DNA from: Rhodovibrio salinarum DSM 9154
GTDB lineage: Bacteria; Pseudomonadota; Alphaproteobacteria; Kiloniellales; Rhodovibrionaceae
Direction of reading: 5' to 3'
NCBI RefSeq assembly: GCF_000515255.1
Contig: NZ_KI911559.1
Coordinates: 468,149 to 532,148, forward strand
Length of the DNA: 64,000 nt
Shown: piece by piece, positions 10,099 through 18,413 of the stretch
Numbering within the stretch: position 1 is the first letter of the stretch
Layout: every line of letters begins with the position of its first letter
Notes under the pieces: model-generated
Seen by the model: the letters and a program-made list of their open reading frames with translations, nothing else
The model's database searches: none
Told to the model about the DNA's origin: nothing
Translations under genes and position numbers: made by a program

Positions 10099-10120
10099 CG
10101 TTAACGCAGGGGTGTTAACG
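10099..10120. promoter_or_regulatory. Inverted repeat upstream of sucA (possible operator)
   Basis: CGTTAAC and GTTAACG form a perfect 7-bp inverted repeat with an 8-base spacer, 130 bases before the sucA start. It is AT-richer than its surroundings and has the size of a dimeric regulator site. The regulator is unknown. Confidence 0.35.
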
Positions 10121-10249
10121 TTTTGGCGGCAGGTGGCGTGTTTCGTGTAACGTGTCACGCCCGACACATCGGTGGCCAGAACCGGGCCACGGACCCCCGC
10201 CAGCCGGCGTGCGCGACGTCGGCGCAACCGCGAAAGACGTACCAAGGCC

Positions 10250-13200
10250 ATGACGGCACAGACCCAGCAGACCAACGCCCTCGACGGCGCCAAGGCCGCC
10301 GCTGTCGCTAACCTGTACACCCGCTATCAGCAGGACCCCGACGCGATCGACCCGGCTTGGCGGGAGTTCTTCGATCAGCTCGACGCCGAGGCGCGGGAAG
10401 TCCTGGAGAGTTTGGGTCGGCAGTCCGCCGACCCGCATGCGAGCGGCCAGGCGATGGGCGAAGTCGCCCGCTCGGTCGGGGCGCCGCAGGCGGGGGCGGC
10501 CGGCGAGCTCACGCCAGAGCACATCCGCGCGGCCACGCTGGATTCGATTCGCGCGCTGATGATGATCCGCGCCTATCGCGTGCGCGGTCACCTGGAAGCC
10601 GACCTCGATCCGCTGCAGTTGAAGCCGCGCGAGCCGCACCCCGAGCTCGATCCCAAGTCCTACGGCTTCACCGACGCCGACATGGATCGGCCGATCTTCG
10701 TCAACTACGTGCTGGGCTTCGAGACGGCGACGCTGCGCCAGATCATGGAGCGGCTGCACGCGACCTACTGCGACAAGATCGGCGTCGAGTTCATGCACAT
10801 CCAGGAGCCCGACCAGAAGGCCTGGATCCAGGAGCGCATCGAGAACATCGCCAACCGCACCGAGTTTACCGAGCGCGGGCGTAAGGCGATCCTGGAGCGC
10901 CTGACCGCCGCCGAGGCGTTCGAGCTGTTCCTCGACAAGAAGTACACCGGCACCAAGCGCTTCGGCATCGACGGCGGCGAGTCGATGATCCCGGCGCTGG
11001 AGCAGATCCTGAAGCGCGGCGGGCAGATGGGCCTCAAGGAGGTCGTGCTCGGCATGCCGCACCGCGGCCGACTGAACGTGCTCGCGAACTTCATGGGCAA
11101 GCCCTATCGGGCGATCTTCCACGAGTTCTCCGGCGGCGCCTCGCACCCGGAGGACATCGGCGGCTCCGGCGATGTGAAGTATCACCTGGGCACCTCCTCG
11201 GACCGCGAGTTCGACGGCAACATGGTGCACCTGTCGCTGACCGCGAACCCATCGCACCTGGAGGCGGTGAATCCGGTCTGTGTCGGCAAGGTGCGCGCCA
11301 AGCAGGCGCAGCGCGGCGACACCGACCGCAACGAGGTGGCCTGCCTGTTGCTGCACGGCGATGCCGCGTTCGCCGGCCAGGGTCTGGTGCCGGAGACGCT
11401 CGACCTGTCCGAGCTGAAGGGCTACCGGATCGGTGGCACGATCCACTTCATCGTCAACAACCAGATCGGCTTTACGACCAATCCGGTGAACGCCCGCTCC
11501 GGGCCGTATTGCACCGAGGTCGCGAAGTCGGTTCAGGCGCCGATCTTCCACGTCAACGGCGACGACCCCGAGGCCGTCGTCCACGTTGCCCGGATCGCCA
11601 CAGAGTTCCGTCAGACGTTCAAGAAGGACGTCGTGATCGACATGTTCTGCTACCGGCGCTACGGGCACAACGAGGGCGACGAGCCGTCGTTCACCCAGCC
11701 GGTGATGTACGACGCGATCAAGGCGCATCCGCGCGTGCGCAAGATGTACGTGGAGCAGCTCGTCCGCGACAAGGTGCTGACCCAGGAAGAGGCCGACGGC
11801 TACGTCAATACCTGGTACGAGACCCTGCAGCAGGAGTTCGATCAGGCCGACAATTACCGGCCGAACAAGGCGGACTGGCTGGAAGGTGTCTGGTCGGGCC
11901 TGCACGTGCCCCAGGATTTCGGCGCCCGGCGCGGCAACACCGACGTGCCGATGGACCGCTTACAGGAGGTGGGCGGCGGGCTCAGCCGCGTTCCCGACGG
12001 CTTCAAGGTTCACCGCAAGATCAACCGCGTGCTGGACGCCCGGCACAAGATGATCGAGGGGCAACAGCCGGTCGACTGGGCGACCGCCGAAGCGTTGGCC
12101 TTTGGCACGTTGCTGGTCGACGGGCATCCCGTGCGCTTGAGCGGTCAGGATAGCGGCCGCGGCACCTTCTCCCAACGCCACGCTGTGCTGATCGATCAGG
12201 AGACGGAGGCGAAGCACGTTCCGCTGAACAACCTGCGCGCCGATCAAGCCGCCTTCGAGGTGATTGACAGCCCGCTGTCCGAAGCCGCCGTGGTTGGCTT
12301 CGAGTATGGCTACTCCCTGGCCGAGCCGCGCGCACTGACCCTGTGGGAAGCCCAGTTCGGCGACTTCGTCAATGGCGCCCAGGTGATTATCGACCAGTTT
12401 ATCGCGTCCGGCGAGGCAAAGTGGCTGCGGATGTCGGGCCTGGTGATGCTGCTGCCGCACGGGTACGAGGGGCAGGGGCCGGAGCACTCCAGTGCCCGGC
12501 CGGAGCGCTTCCTGCAGCTGTGCGCCGAAGACAACATCCAGGTGGTCAATTGCTCGACCCCGGCGAACTTCTTCCACGTGCTGCGCCGGCAGCTGCACCG
12601 TGACTTCCGCAAGCCGCTGATCGTGATGACGCCGAAGTCGCTGCTGCGGCACAAGCGCTGCGTCTCCGACCTCAAGCATTTCGGCCCGGACAGCTCGTTC
12701 CACCGCGTGCTGTACGAGGACAATCTGCCGTCCAAGCCGTCGGAAGCGCGCCAGCTCGTGCTGTGCACCGGCAAGGTGTTCTACGACTTGATCGAGGAGC
12801 GCGAGCGCCGGGGCATCACCGACGTGCACATTCTGCGCATGGAGCAGCTCTACCCGATCCCGGAAGACGCCTTGCGCGCGGAGATGGAGCCGTACAAGCA
12901 CTGCGATCTGGTGTGGTGCCAGGAAGAGCCGCGCAACATGGGCTACTGGTTCCACGTCGAGCAGTTCATCGAGGAAGTGGCCGAGGAGATCGGCTTCGAG
13001 AGCCCGCGTCCGCGCTACGCCGGCCGGCATGCCGCGGCGTCGCCCGCCACCGGTATCGGCGAGCGCCACCGCCGCGAGCAGGCCGCCCTGGTCGAGGATG
13101 CGCTGACCGTCGGTAAGCGCCGGGTTGGCCGGATCGAGAGCCGTCGCATCCAGGAGCGCGAGCGCGCCGGCGGCAACGGCGCTGGCCCGCAGAAAGCGGC

Positions 13201-13336
13201 GGCCGCGTCGAGTGGGACGGCCGGCACGCGGTCCAGCAAGACCGCAAGCAAGACGACCAGCAAGAGCAGCAGCAAGCAAGGTGGTGGCCGGACGGGCGCG
13301 AAGCAGAGCGCCCGCTCCAGCAAGAAGCCTGAGTAA
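10250..13336 (+). CDS. sucA: 2-oxoglutarate dehydrogenase E1 component with basic C-terminal tail
   Basis: Thiamine-diphosphate enzyme that decarboxylates 2-oxoglutarate and passes the succinyl group to the SucB lipoyl arm. The 1028-residue product has the N-terminal NLYTRYQQDPDAIDPAWREFF, MPHRGRLNVL, HGDAAFAGQG, VNNQIGFTT, and ends its normal domain at YAGRHAAASPATGIG and LVEDALT (residue 953). About 75 more residues follow, rich in Lys, Arg, Ser and Thr (for example SKTASKTTSKSSSK), which the family does not normally have. The ATG at 10250 is preferred over an upstream in-frame start at 10172 because it gives the usual N-terminus. sucB follows 63 bp later. Confidence 0.97.
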   Translation: MTAQTQQTNALDGAKAAAVANLYTRYQQDPDAIDPAWREFFDQLDAEAREVLESLGRQSADPHASGQAMGEVARSVGAPQAGAAGELTPEHIRAATLDSIRALMMIRAYRVRGHLEADLDPLQLKPREPHPELDPKSYGFTDADMDRPIFVNYVLGFETATLRQIMERLHATYCDKIGVEFMHIQEPDQKAWIQERIENIANRTEFTERGRKAILERLTAAEAFELFLDKKYTGTKRFGIDGGESMIPALEQILKRGGQMGLKEVVLGMPHRGRLNVLANFMGKPYRAIFHEFSGGASHPEDIGGSGDVKYHLGTSSDREFDGNMVHLSLTANPSHLEAVNPVCVGKVRAKQAQRGDTDRNEVACLLLHGDAAFAGQGLVPETLDLSELKGYRIGGTIHFIVNNQIGFTTNPVNARSGPYCTEVAKSVQAPIFHVNGDDPEAVVHVARIATEFRQTFKKDVVIDMFCYRRYGHNEGDEPSFTQPVMYDAIKAHPRVRKMYVEQLVRDKVLTQEEADGYVNTWYETLQQEFDQADNYRPNKADWLEGVWSGLHVPQDFGARRGNTDVPMDRLQEVGGGLSRVPDGFKVHRKINRVLDARHKMIEGQQPVDWATAEALAFGTLLVDGHPVRLSGQDSGRGTFSQRHAVLIDQETEAKHVPLNNLRADQAAFEVIDSPLSEAAVVGFEYGYSLAEPRALTLWEAQFGDFVNGAQVIIDQFIASGEAKWLRMSGLVMLLPHGYEGQGPEHSSARPERFLQLCAEDNIQVVNCSTPANFFHVLRRQLHRDFRKPLIVMTPKSLLRHKRCVSDLKHFGPDSSFHRVLYEDNLPSKPSEARQLVLCTGKVFYDLIEERERRGITDVHILRMEQLYPIPEDALRAEMEPYKHCDLVWCQEEPRNMGYWFHVEQFIEEVAEEIGFESPRPRYAGRHAAASPATGIGERHRREQAALVEDALTVGKRRVGRIESRRIQERERAGGNGAGPQKAAAASSGTAGTRSSKTASKTTSKSSSKQGGGRTGAKQSARSSKKPE

Positions 13337-13399
13337 GCGACGCGACCAAGACCGCCCGCCCGGCTGCGGCTCAGGGGAGGCGGCGAAACGGGGACGGAT

Positions 13400-15244
13400 A
13401 TGGCGACCGATATTACGGTTCCGAGCCTGGGCGAATCGGTGAGTGAGGCGACCGTCGCCAACTGGTTGAAAAACCAGGGCGACCCGGTTCAGGCGGACGA
13501 GGCGATCGTCGAGCTGGAAACCGACAAGGTGACCCTTGAGGTCAACGCGCCCAGTGCCGGCACGATCAGCGAGGTGCTGGTGCCCACCGGCGAAACGGTG
13601 GAGGTCGGCGCGGTCCTGGGCCGGATCGCCGAGGGGCAGGCCGCGGAAGCGCCGGCACAGCCGCAGCAAAGCAAAAGCGCCGAGCAGCCCGCGCCCGCAG
13701 CCAGTGGTGGCACCAACGGCAGCAGCCAGCCGGCCGCCTCTGGAAGCGCGGACAGTGGCGATACCGGCGGCGGCAATACCGGTAGCGGCGAGAGCGTCGA
13801 TATCCCGGTGCCGACGCTCGGCGAATCGGTGAGCGAAGCGACGGTCGCCAGTTGGCTGAAGAATCCGGGCGATGCCGTGAAGGCCGATGAAGCCGTGGCC
13901 GAATTGGAGACCGACAAGGTCACGCTCGAGGTCAATGCCCCAGCCGACGGCGTGCTCAGCGAGCAGGCGGTCGCGCAGGGCGAGACGGTCGCGGTCGGCG
14001 CCATTCTGGGGCGGATGACCAAGGGCGCCGCGCCTGCGAGCGGTGGCCAGGCGGCGGCGTCCGCGCAATCGGCGCCGGCGGCATCCGAGGCGCCAGCGCA
14101 AGGCCAAGGCCAGCCAGCCGCCGCTGCCGGTCAGAGCGCGGAAGCCACGCTTGATCCGCGTCATGCCCCACGGACCGATGGCCGGGTGACGCGCAACGAC
14201 CTGATGCAATTCCTCGGGGGCGGGGCCGGCAGCATTCGCCCCGAGGATCTGGCGCCCTCCGTGCGTACGGCGGTGGAGGAACATGGCATCGATCCCAGCC
14301 GGGTGCCTGGCACCGGCAAGGACGGTCGGATCACCAAACAGGATGTTATCGACGTCGCCGAAGGGCGCAAGCAGCCGCTCCCTCTGCCCGGGGCCAGCGC
14401 GGTCCAGGCCGCCGCGGCGACCGGCCCGGCCCCGTCGCCGGCCGCGCAGCAGCAGCACGCGGGCGCGCAAGGCGCGGGCACCGCACCTCAGTCGCAGCAG
14501 CCGGCCCAGCAGCAGGCCGCGCCCGCAACCGGCGCGGACGGCAAGCCACGCGAAGAGCGCGTGAAGATGTCCAAGCTGCGCCAGACGATCTCCAAGCGGC
14601 TGAAAGAGGCGCAGAACACCGCGGCCATGCTGACCACCTTCAACGAGGTGGACATGACGGCCGTCAATCAGATCCGGGCCGAATACAAGGACCACTTCGA
14701 GAAGGTCCACGGCATCCGCCTGGGCATGTCCTGCTTCTTCGGCAAGGCGGTCTGCCAGGCGTTGAAGGAATTGCCGGCGGTCAACGCCCGGATCGAAGAC
14801 GACGAGATCGTCTACAACAACTACTACAACGTCGGCATGGCGGTCTCGACGCCGCAGGGCCTGATGGTCCCGGTGATCCGCGACATCGACCAGAAGTCGT
14901 TCGCCGACATCGAGAAGGAGCTGCGCGACCTCGCCAAGAAGGGCCGCGATGGCAAGCTGACGATGGACGAGATGTCCGGCGGCACCTTCACGATCACCAA
15001 CGGCGGGGTGTTCGGCTCGCTCTTGTCAACGCCGATCCTGAACCGACCGCAATCCGGCATCCTGGGCATGCACAAGATCCAGGAGCGTCCGATGGCGATG
15101 AACGGTCAGGTCGAGGTGCGCCCGATGATGTACCTGGCGTTGTCCTACGACCACCGCATCGTCGATGGCCGCGAGGCCGTGACCTTTCTGGTGCGCATCA
15201 AGGAATGTCTGGAAGACCCGCACCGCATGCTGCTGCAGATGTAG
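13400..15244 (+). CDS. sucB: Dihydrolipoyllysine succinyltransferase (E2) with two lipoyl domains
   Basis: Core of the 2-oxoglutarate dehydrogenase complex. The 614 residues are longer than the usual 400-430 because there are two lipoyl domains, about 1-80 and 131-210, each with an [12 protein letters not shown] lipoylation motif (Lys43 and Lys173, exactly 130 residues apart). Ala/Pro/Gln-rich linkers separate them. A half-copy resembling the E3-binding domain ([13 protein letters not shown], about 251-272) precedes the full E3-binding domain (about 281-322). The acyltransferase domain starts near 385 and ends with the catalytic [12 protein letters not shown]. Start ATG at 13400. No lpd gene follows, as it often does in relatives. 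Confidence 0.96.
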   Translation: MATDITVPSLGESVSEATVANWLKNQGDPVQADEAIVELETDKVTLEVNAPSAGTISEVLVPTGETVEVGAVLGRIAEGQAAEAPAQPQQSKSAEQPAPAASGGTNGSSQPAASGSADSGDTGGGNTGSGESVDIPVPTLGESVSEATVASWLKNPGDAVKADEAVAELETDKVTLEVNAPADGVLSEQAVAQGETVAVGAILGRMTKGAAPASGGQAAASAQSAPAASEAPAQGQGQPAAAAGQSAEATLDPRHAPRTDGRVTRNDLMQFLGGGAGSIRPEDLAPSVRTAVEEHGIDPSRVPGTGKDGRITKQDVIDVAEGRKQPLPLPGASAVQAAAATGPAPSPAAQQQHAGAQGAGTAPQSQQPAQQQAAPATGADGKPREERVKMSKLRQTISKRLKEAQNTAAMLTTFNEVDMTAVNQIRAEYKDHFEKVHGIRLGMSCFFGKAVCQALKELPAVNARIEDDEIVYNNYYNVGMAVSTPQGLMVPVIRDIDQKSFADIEKELRDLAKKGRDGKLTMDEMSGGTFTITNGGVFGSLLSTPILNRPQSGILGMHKIQERPMAMNGQVEVRPMMYLALSYDHRIVDGREAVTFLVRIKECLEDPHRMLLQM

Positions 15245-15254
15245 CTGCGAAATT

Positions 15255-15293
15255 CGCGGGCGCGCGCAAGCTTCGGATAGGCGCGCGCCCGCG
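15255..15293. terminator. Strong hairpin after sucB
   Basis: Perfect 13-bp arms (255-267 and 281-293 past 15000) with a 13-base loop, beginning 10 bases after the sucB stop. No T-run follows, so it may act as an mRNA 3' stabiliser or a Rho-assisted end. The next gene starts only 21 bases later. Confidence 0.55.
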
Positions 15294-15314
15294 GCCGGGG
15301 ATACGCTCCGGACC

Positions 15315-16202
15315 ATGAGCGACCCAATACGCCAAAACGATCGCCCATCCGAAGGTCAGCTGGAGCTGGTCCGGCGGGCGTGCGCCTGCTTGGACGCGGC
15401 CGCCGCGAACGAGACGGGCATCCCGACCCTGGCCGAGCTTGCCTCCGAGCTTGGCGTCAGTCCCTGGCATCTGCAGCGGGTGTTCCGGCGCCATGTCGGC
15501 GTCAGCCCGCGCGACTACGCTGACGCCCGACGGGAAGCGCGGCTGCGCGACGGCTTGCGCGCGGGCGAATCGGTGGCGTCGGCGAGCTATGGGGCCGGCT
15601 ACGGTTCGTCCAGTCGGGTTTACGAGGACGCCGCCCGGCGGCTCGGCATGACGCCGGCCAGCTACGCCAAAGGGGGAGCGGGCGCGCGGATCGCCTACGC
15701 GACCGCCGAGAGTCCGCTCGGTCGCCTGTTGGTCGCGGCGACCGAACGGGGGGTGTGCTTCGTGGCCGTGCGCGACGACGAGGCGACGCTGGTGGCCACG
15801 CTCGAGGCGGAATTCCCAAGCGCCGATCAAATCGTCCGCGACGAGGAGGCGATCCTGCCGGCCATCGAGGCGGTGCTGGACTACCTGCATGGCCACTCGC
15901 CGCATATCGACTTGCCGCTCGACGTGCGCGCCACCGCGTTCCAGCGCCGGGTCTGGCAGGGGCTGCTGGCGATCCCGCCGGGCGAGACCCGCAGCTACGG
16001 CGAACTGGCGGAAGATCTGGGCGTTCCCCGGGCCTCCCGCGCGGTCGGCGGGGCCTGCGCCAACAATCCCGTCGCCCTCGTCATCCCCTGCCACCGCGTC
16101 ACCCGCGCCGATGGCGGCTTGGGCGGCTATCGCTGGGGCGTGGCGGCGAAGAAGGCGCTACTGAAGCGCGAAGCGACCGGTCAGGTCTCGGAGCCGTCCT
16201 GA
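15315..16202 (+). CDS. Ada-like AraC-HTH / O6-methylguanine-DNA methyltransferase fusion
   Basis: Repairs O6-alkylguanine by transferring the alkyl group to its own cysteine. The 295-residue product has an AraC-type helix-turn-helix region (about residues 15-110, with LASELGVSPWHLQRVFRRHVGVSP), then an alkyltransferase domain (about 120-285) with VWQGLLAIPPGETRSYGELA and the active site NPVALVIPCHRV. It lacks the N-terminal zinc domain that in E. coli Ada accepts methyl groups from phosphotriesters. It may therefore be a repair enzyme with residual DNA-binding function rather than a full methylation-responsive activator. It lies where lpd often follows sucB in related genomes. Confidence 0.9.
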   Translation: MSDPIRQNDRPSEGQLELVRRACACLDAAAANETGIPTLAELASELGVSPWHLQRVFRRHVGVSPRDYADARREARLRDGLRAGESVASASYGAGYGSSSRVYEDAARRLGMTPASYAKGGAGARIAYATAESPLGRLLVAATERGVCFVAVRDDEATLVATLEAEFPSADQIVRDEEAILPAIEAVLDYLHGHSPHIDLPLDVRATAFQRRVWQGLLAIPPGETRSYGELAEDLGVPRASRAVGGACANNPVALVIPCHRVTRADGGLGGYRWGVAAKKALLKREATGQVSEPS

Positions 16203-16474
16203 AGTGTAGCGGTCAAGCGATCGACGGCGGCGTTGATATCGAAATTTTCGTCCAACAAATCGTCGAGATCGAACGGGCAGGAGACCGGCTTCGGTAGCGT
16301 GGGCTCGCCGTACGCCGCGAGTTTGTCGTCCGCGAGCAGCCAGGCTTCCCGCCATTCCCGTTCAGGATGCAGGTGTTGGCGCATGCCAGGCGTAAAGGTC
16401 CGCCGCGCCTCTCTGAGGTGGTTGCGGATCTCGGCGCGCCAATGCCCTGCGGGCGCGTTCGCACCCTGAAATCG
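16181..16474 (-). pseudogene. DUF29-family remnant (5'-truncated)
   Basis: On the minus strand, directly in frame after the stop codon of the PIN-like gene, an open stretch of 97 codons reads HWRAEIRNHLREARRTF, then HPEREWREAWLLADDKLA, and CPFDLDDLLDENF. That is the pattern of the C-terminal half of DUF29 proteins (usually about 140-150 residues). No ATG, GTG or TTG occurs between the preceding stop and an ATG at 16384, which would give only 67 residues. The N-terminal half of the family is missing. Its 3' end overlaps the convergent Ada-like gene by about 20 bases. Likely a decayed fragment, though a short expressed form from 16384 is possible. Confidence 0.5.
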
Positions 16475-17446
16475 TCATCGAGCATTCAGGCCTTCGAGGC
16501 TGTCGGCGAGCGACAGGATATCAGTTCCGAGCTTGGTGCTGTACTTCCGATCCAATTTGGCCTGTCGCGCCAGATTGACGAACTGCTTTTCGGCAATGAC
16601 TTCGTCCGCGTATGGAACAGCCGCACAGAAGGATTGCATGTCCCGCAAATCGTTCTCCTCGATACACCTGCTCTGTGCTTCAAGCCTCAGCGCGATCTCG
16701 CGTTCGACATAGTAGGTCGGCACATCTTCGACGATCCGGCGTGCAACCTTGTCGCCGATATCACTGACTGTTTTCCAGGCAAATCCTGCCCTGTTCGCGA
16801 AGGTGAGGATGAGGTCGATCTCGTCGATCATAAGCAGGGCACTGTGGATTCGGCGGCGCATGGCGAAGCTTTCACCCGCATGCTGACGGCGCCGTTCTTC
16901 GATCCGCCGACACAAATCGTCCGAACTGCGCGAAAAGGTCTGTACGGCGGTAGTGCGGACCTCATTCGGCATTGTCATCAGATAGTCGTACAGCGTGCGG
17001 GCGGGCTCTCTATGGACTAAGCCCACGAGATCTTCCGAGATCATGGTGCCGAGACGACCATCGTTCCAGTCGGCGAAGGCCTCAAAGAACACGTCGGACA
17101 GGAACCAGCCGGGCGCGCGAGGCATCGGAGCGTTGCCGTGGATTGCTTGCAACAGGTCGATCAGCTCGGCCTCGAGCCGATGATGGCGGCCGCGAAATAC
17201 CAATCCCTGACTTGCCGTCGCTAGCAATATTGCCAGGTTGTGACGTTGCGCTGGATCGTTCGTCTTCTGGGTTTCATATATATTTGCAGCGGTGAGCGGC
17301 AGAACCAGGCGACCAGTCTCCACATTACGCGACAATGCAGTCAGCAGCGCATGATGCGCCGGATGATCGGACGGGGATTTTACGGCCCGCGCCAAATCCA
17401 CCCATTTGTTCTGATCGAGATAGACGACATATGGGCGGGCGCGCAT
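16475..17446 (-). CDS. PIN-like domain protein (predicted nuclease), function unknown
   Basis: A 323-residue protein starting MRARPYVVYLDQNKWVDL. The YLDQNxW opening and the C-terminal PYADEVIAEKQFVNLAR segment, with scattered acidic residues, resemble large PIN-like RNases. The central region, about residues 80-230, is not recognised. The DNA is visibly richer in A and T and in rare codons than its neighbours (AT-rich tracts such as the one near 17275), suggesting acquisition. No antitoxin-like partner is adjacent; the only neighbour downstream is the DUF29 remnant. Family assignment is by motif only. Confidence 0.6.
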   Translation of the reverse strand: MRARPYVVYLDQNKWVDLARAVKSPSDHPAHHALLTALSRNVETGRLVLPLTAANIYETQKTNDPAQRHNLAILLATASQGLVFRGRHHRLEAELIDLLQAIHGNAPMPRAPGWFLSDVFFEAFADWNDGRLGTMISEDLVGLVHREPARTLYDYLMTMPNEVRTTAVQTFSRSSDDLCRRIEERRRQHAGESFAMRRRIHSALLMIDEIDLILTFANRAGFAWKTVSDIGDKVARRIVEDVPTYYVEREIALRLEAQSRCIEENDLRDMQSFCAAVPYADEVIAEKQFVNLARQAKLDRKYSTKLGTDILSLADSLEGLNAR

Positions 17447-17681
17447 TTTCTAGCTTACAAGCCTCGCGTTTTAAGAAAAGCTTCCCTGGTGCGGATTTGC
17501 AGCGCAATTCTCTGACTAAGTATCTGCGTGTCGGCATCGGGCACATCAAGAACCAATACAAAAATCTCAGAGACATCTAACGGATTTTGTCGACCGTGAC
17601 GCATCTGCAATTCGACTGAAGTTGAGCCGCCGAACACAAGAACGCTTGCTCCGGCGTGGGATGTGGGACTATACAAAATCC

Positions 17682-18389
17682 ATGTCGTTGCAGACGCTCG
17701 GGACCCAGATGTTGCGCGTCGACGCCCGTGAGGTGCCGGTCGAGTTGGCGCTGCATCCGCGTGCGCGGCGGATCACGCTGCGGGTCGACAAGGCGCGCGG
17801 GACCTTGCGTCTGACGCTGCCGCCGGGAGTGTCGGAATCCGAAGGGTTGCGTTTCGCCGGCCGGCAGCAGGCCTGGTTGCGCCGGCGTCTTGCGGAGCTG
17901 CCGCAGGCGGTGCCATTTGCCGACGGTGCGCAAGTGCCGGTCCTGGGCGAACTGCATACCATCCGGCACGTGCCGGACGCGCGGCGCGGCGTCTGGCGGA
18001 CGGACGGCGAGATCCTTGTCTCCGGCGAGGCCGCGCATCTGCCCCGGCGGGTCCGCGATTTCCTGAAGCGCGAGGCCAGGCGCGAGATCACCGAGCGGGC
18101 GGCGCCGCTCGCCGAGGCGGTTGGACGCCGGCACGGGCGGATCACCATCCGCGATACGGCCAGCCGCTGGGGCAGTTGCTCGGCGCGCGGTGATCTGTCG
18201 TTTTCCTGGCGGCTGATCATGGCGCCGGAACGGGTGCTGCACTACGTGGTCGCCCACGAGGTCGCGCACCTGCGGCAGATGAACCATTCCCCGCGCTTCT
18301 GGGCGGTGGTCGATCAGTTGATGGACGATGTCGAGACGCCGAAGGCCTGGCTGCGCCACCACGGCGCGGGCCTGATGCGCTACGGCTGA
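17682..18389 (+). CDS. YgjP-like (DUF45/SprT-type) M48-family metallopeptidase
   Basis: A 235-residue predicted zinc metallopeptidase. It has the family pattern ARRITLRVDKARGTLRLTLP near residue 25, DTASRWGSCSARGDLSFSWRL, and the zinc motif VAHEVAHLRQMNHSPRFW (HExxH plus downstream His). ATG at 17682 is chosen because it places the conserved domain at the usual distance; an earlier in-frame ATG at 17661 and an upstream frame to 17622 exist. It ends 24 bases before the convergent penicillin-binding protein gene. Substrate unknown. Confidence 0.88.
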   Translation: MSLQTLGTQMLRVDAREVPVELALHPRARRITLRVDKARGTLRLTLPPGVSESEGLRFAGRQQAWLRRRLAELPQAVPFADGAQVPVLGELHTIRHVPDARRGVWRTDGEILVSGEAAHLPRRVRDFLKREARREITERAAPLAEAVGRRHGRITIRDTASRWGSCSARGDLSFSWRLIMAPERVLHYVVAHEVAHLRQMNHSPRFWAVVDQLMDDVETPKAWLRHHGAGLMRYG

Positions 18390-18413
18390 GCCTGCGTTCC
18401 CGGTGTCACGCCC

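Noticed and set aside
11960-14710. 916-codon open frame antisense to sucA and sucB
   Set aside because: It runs through two well-identified genes on the plus strand and has no recognisable motif.
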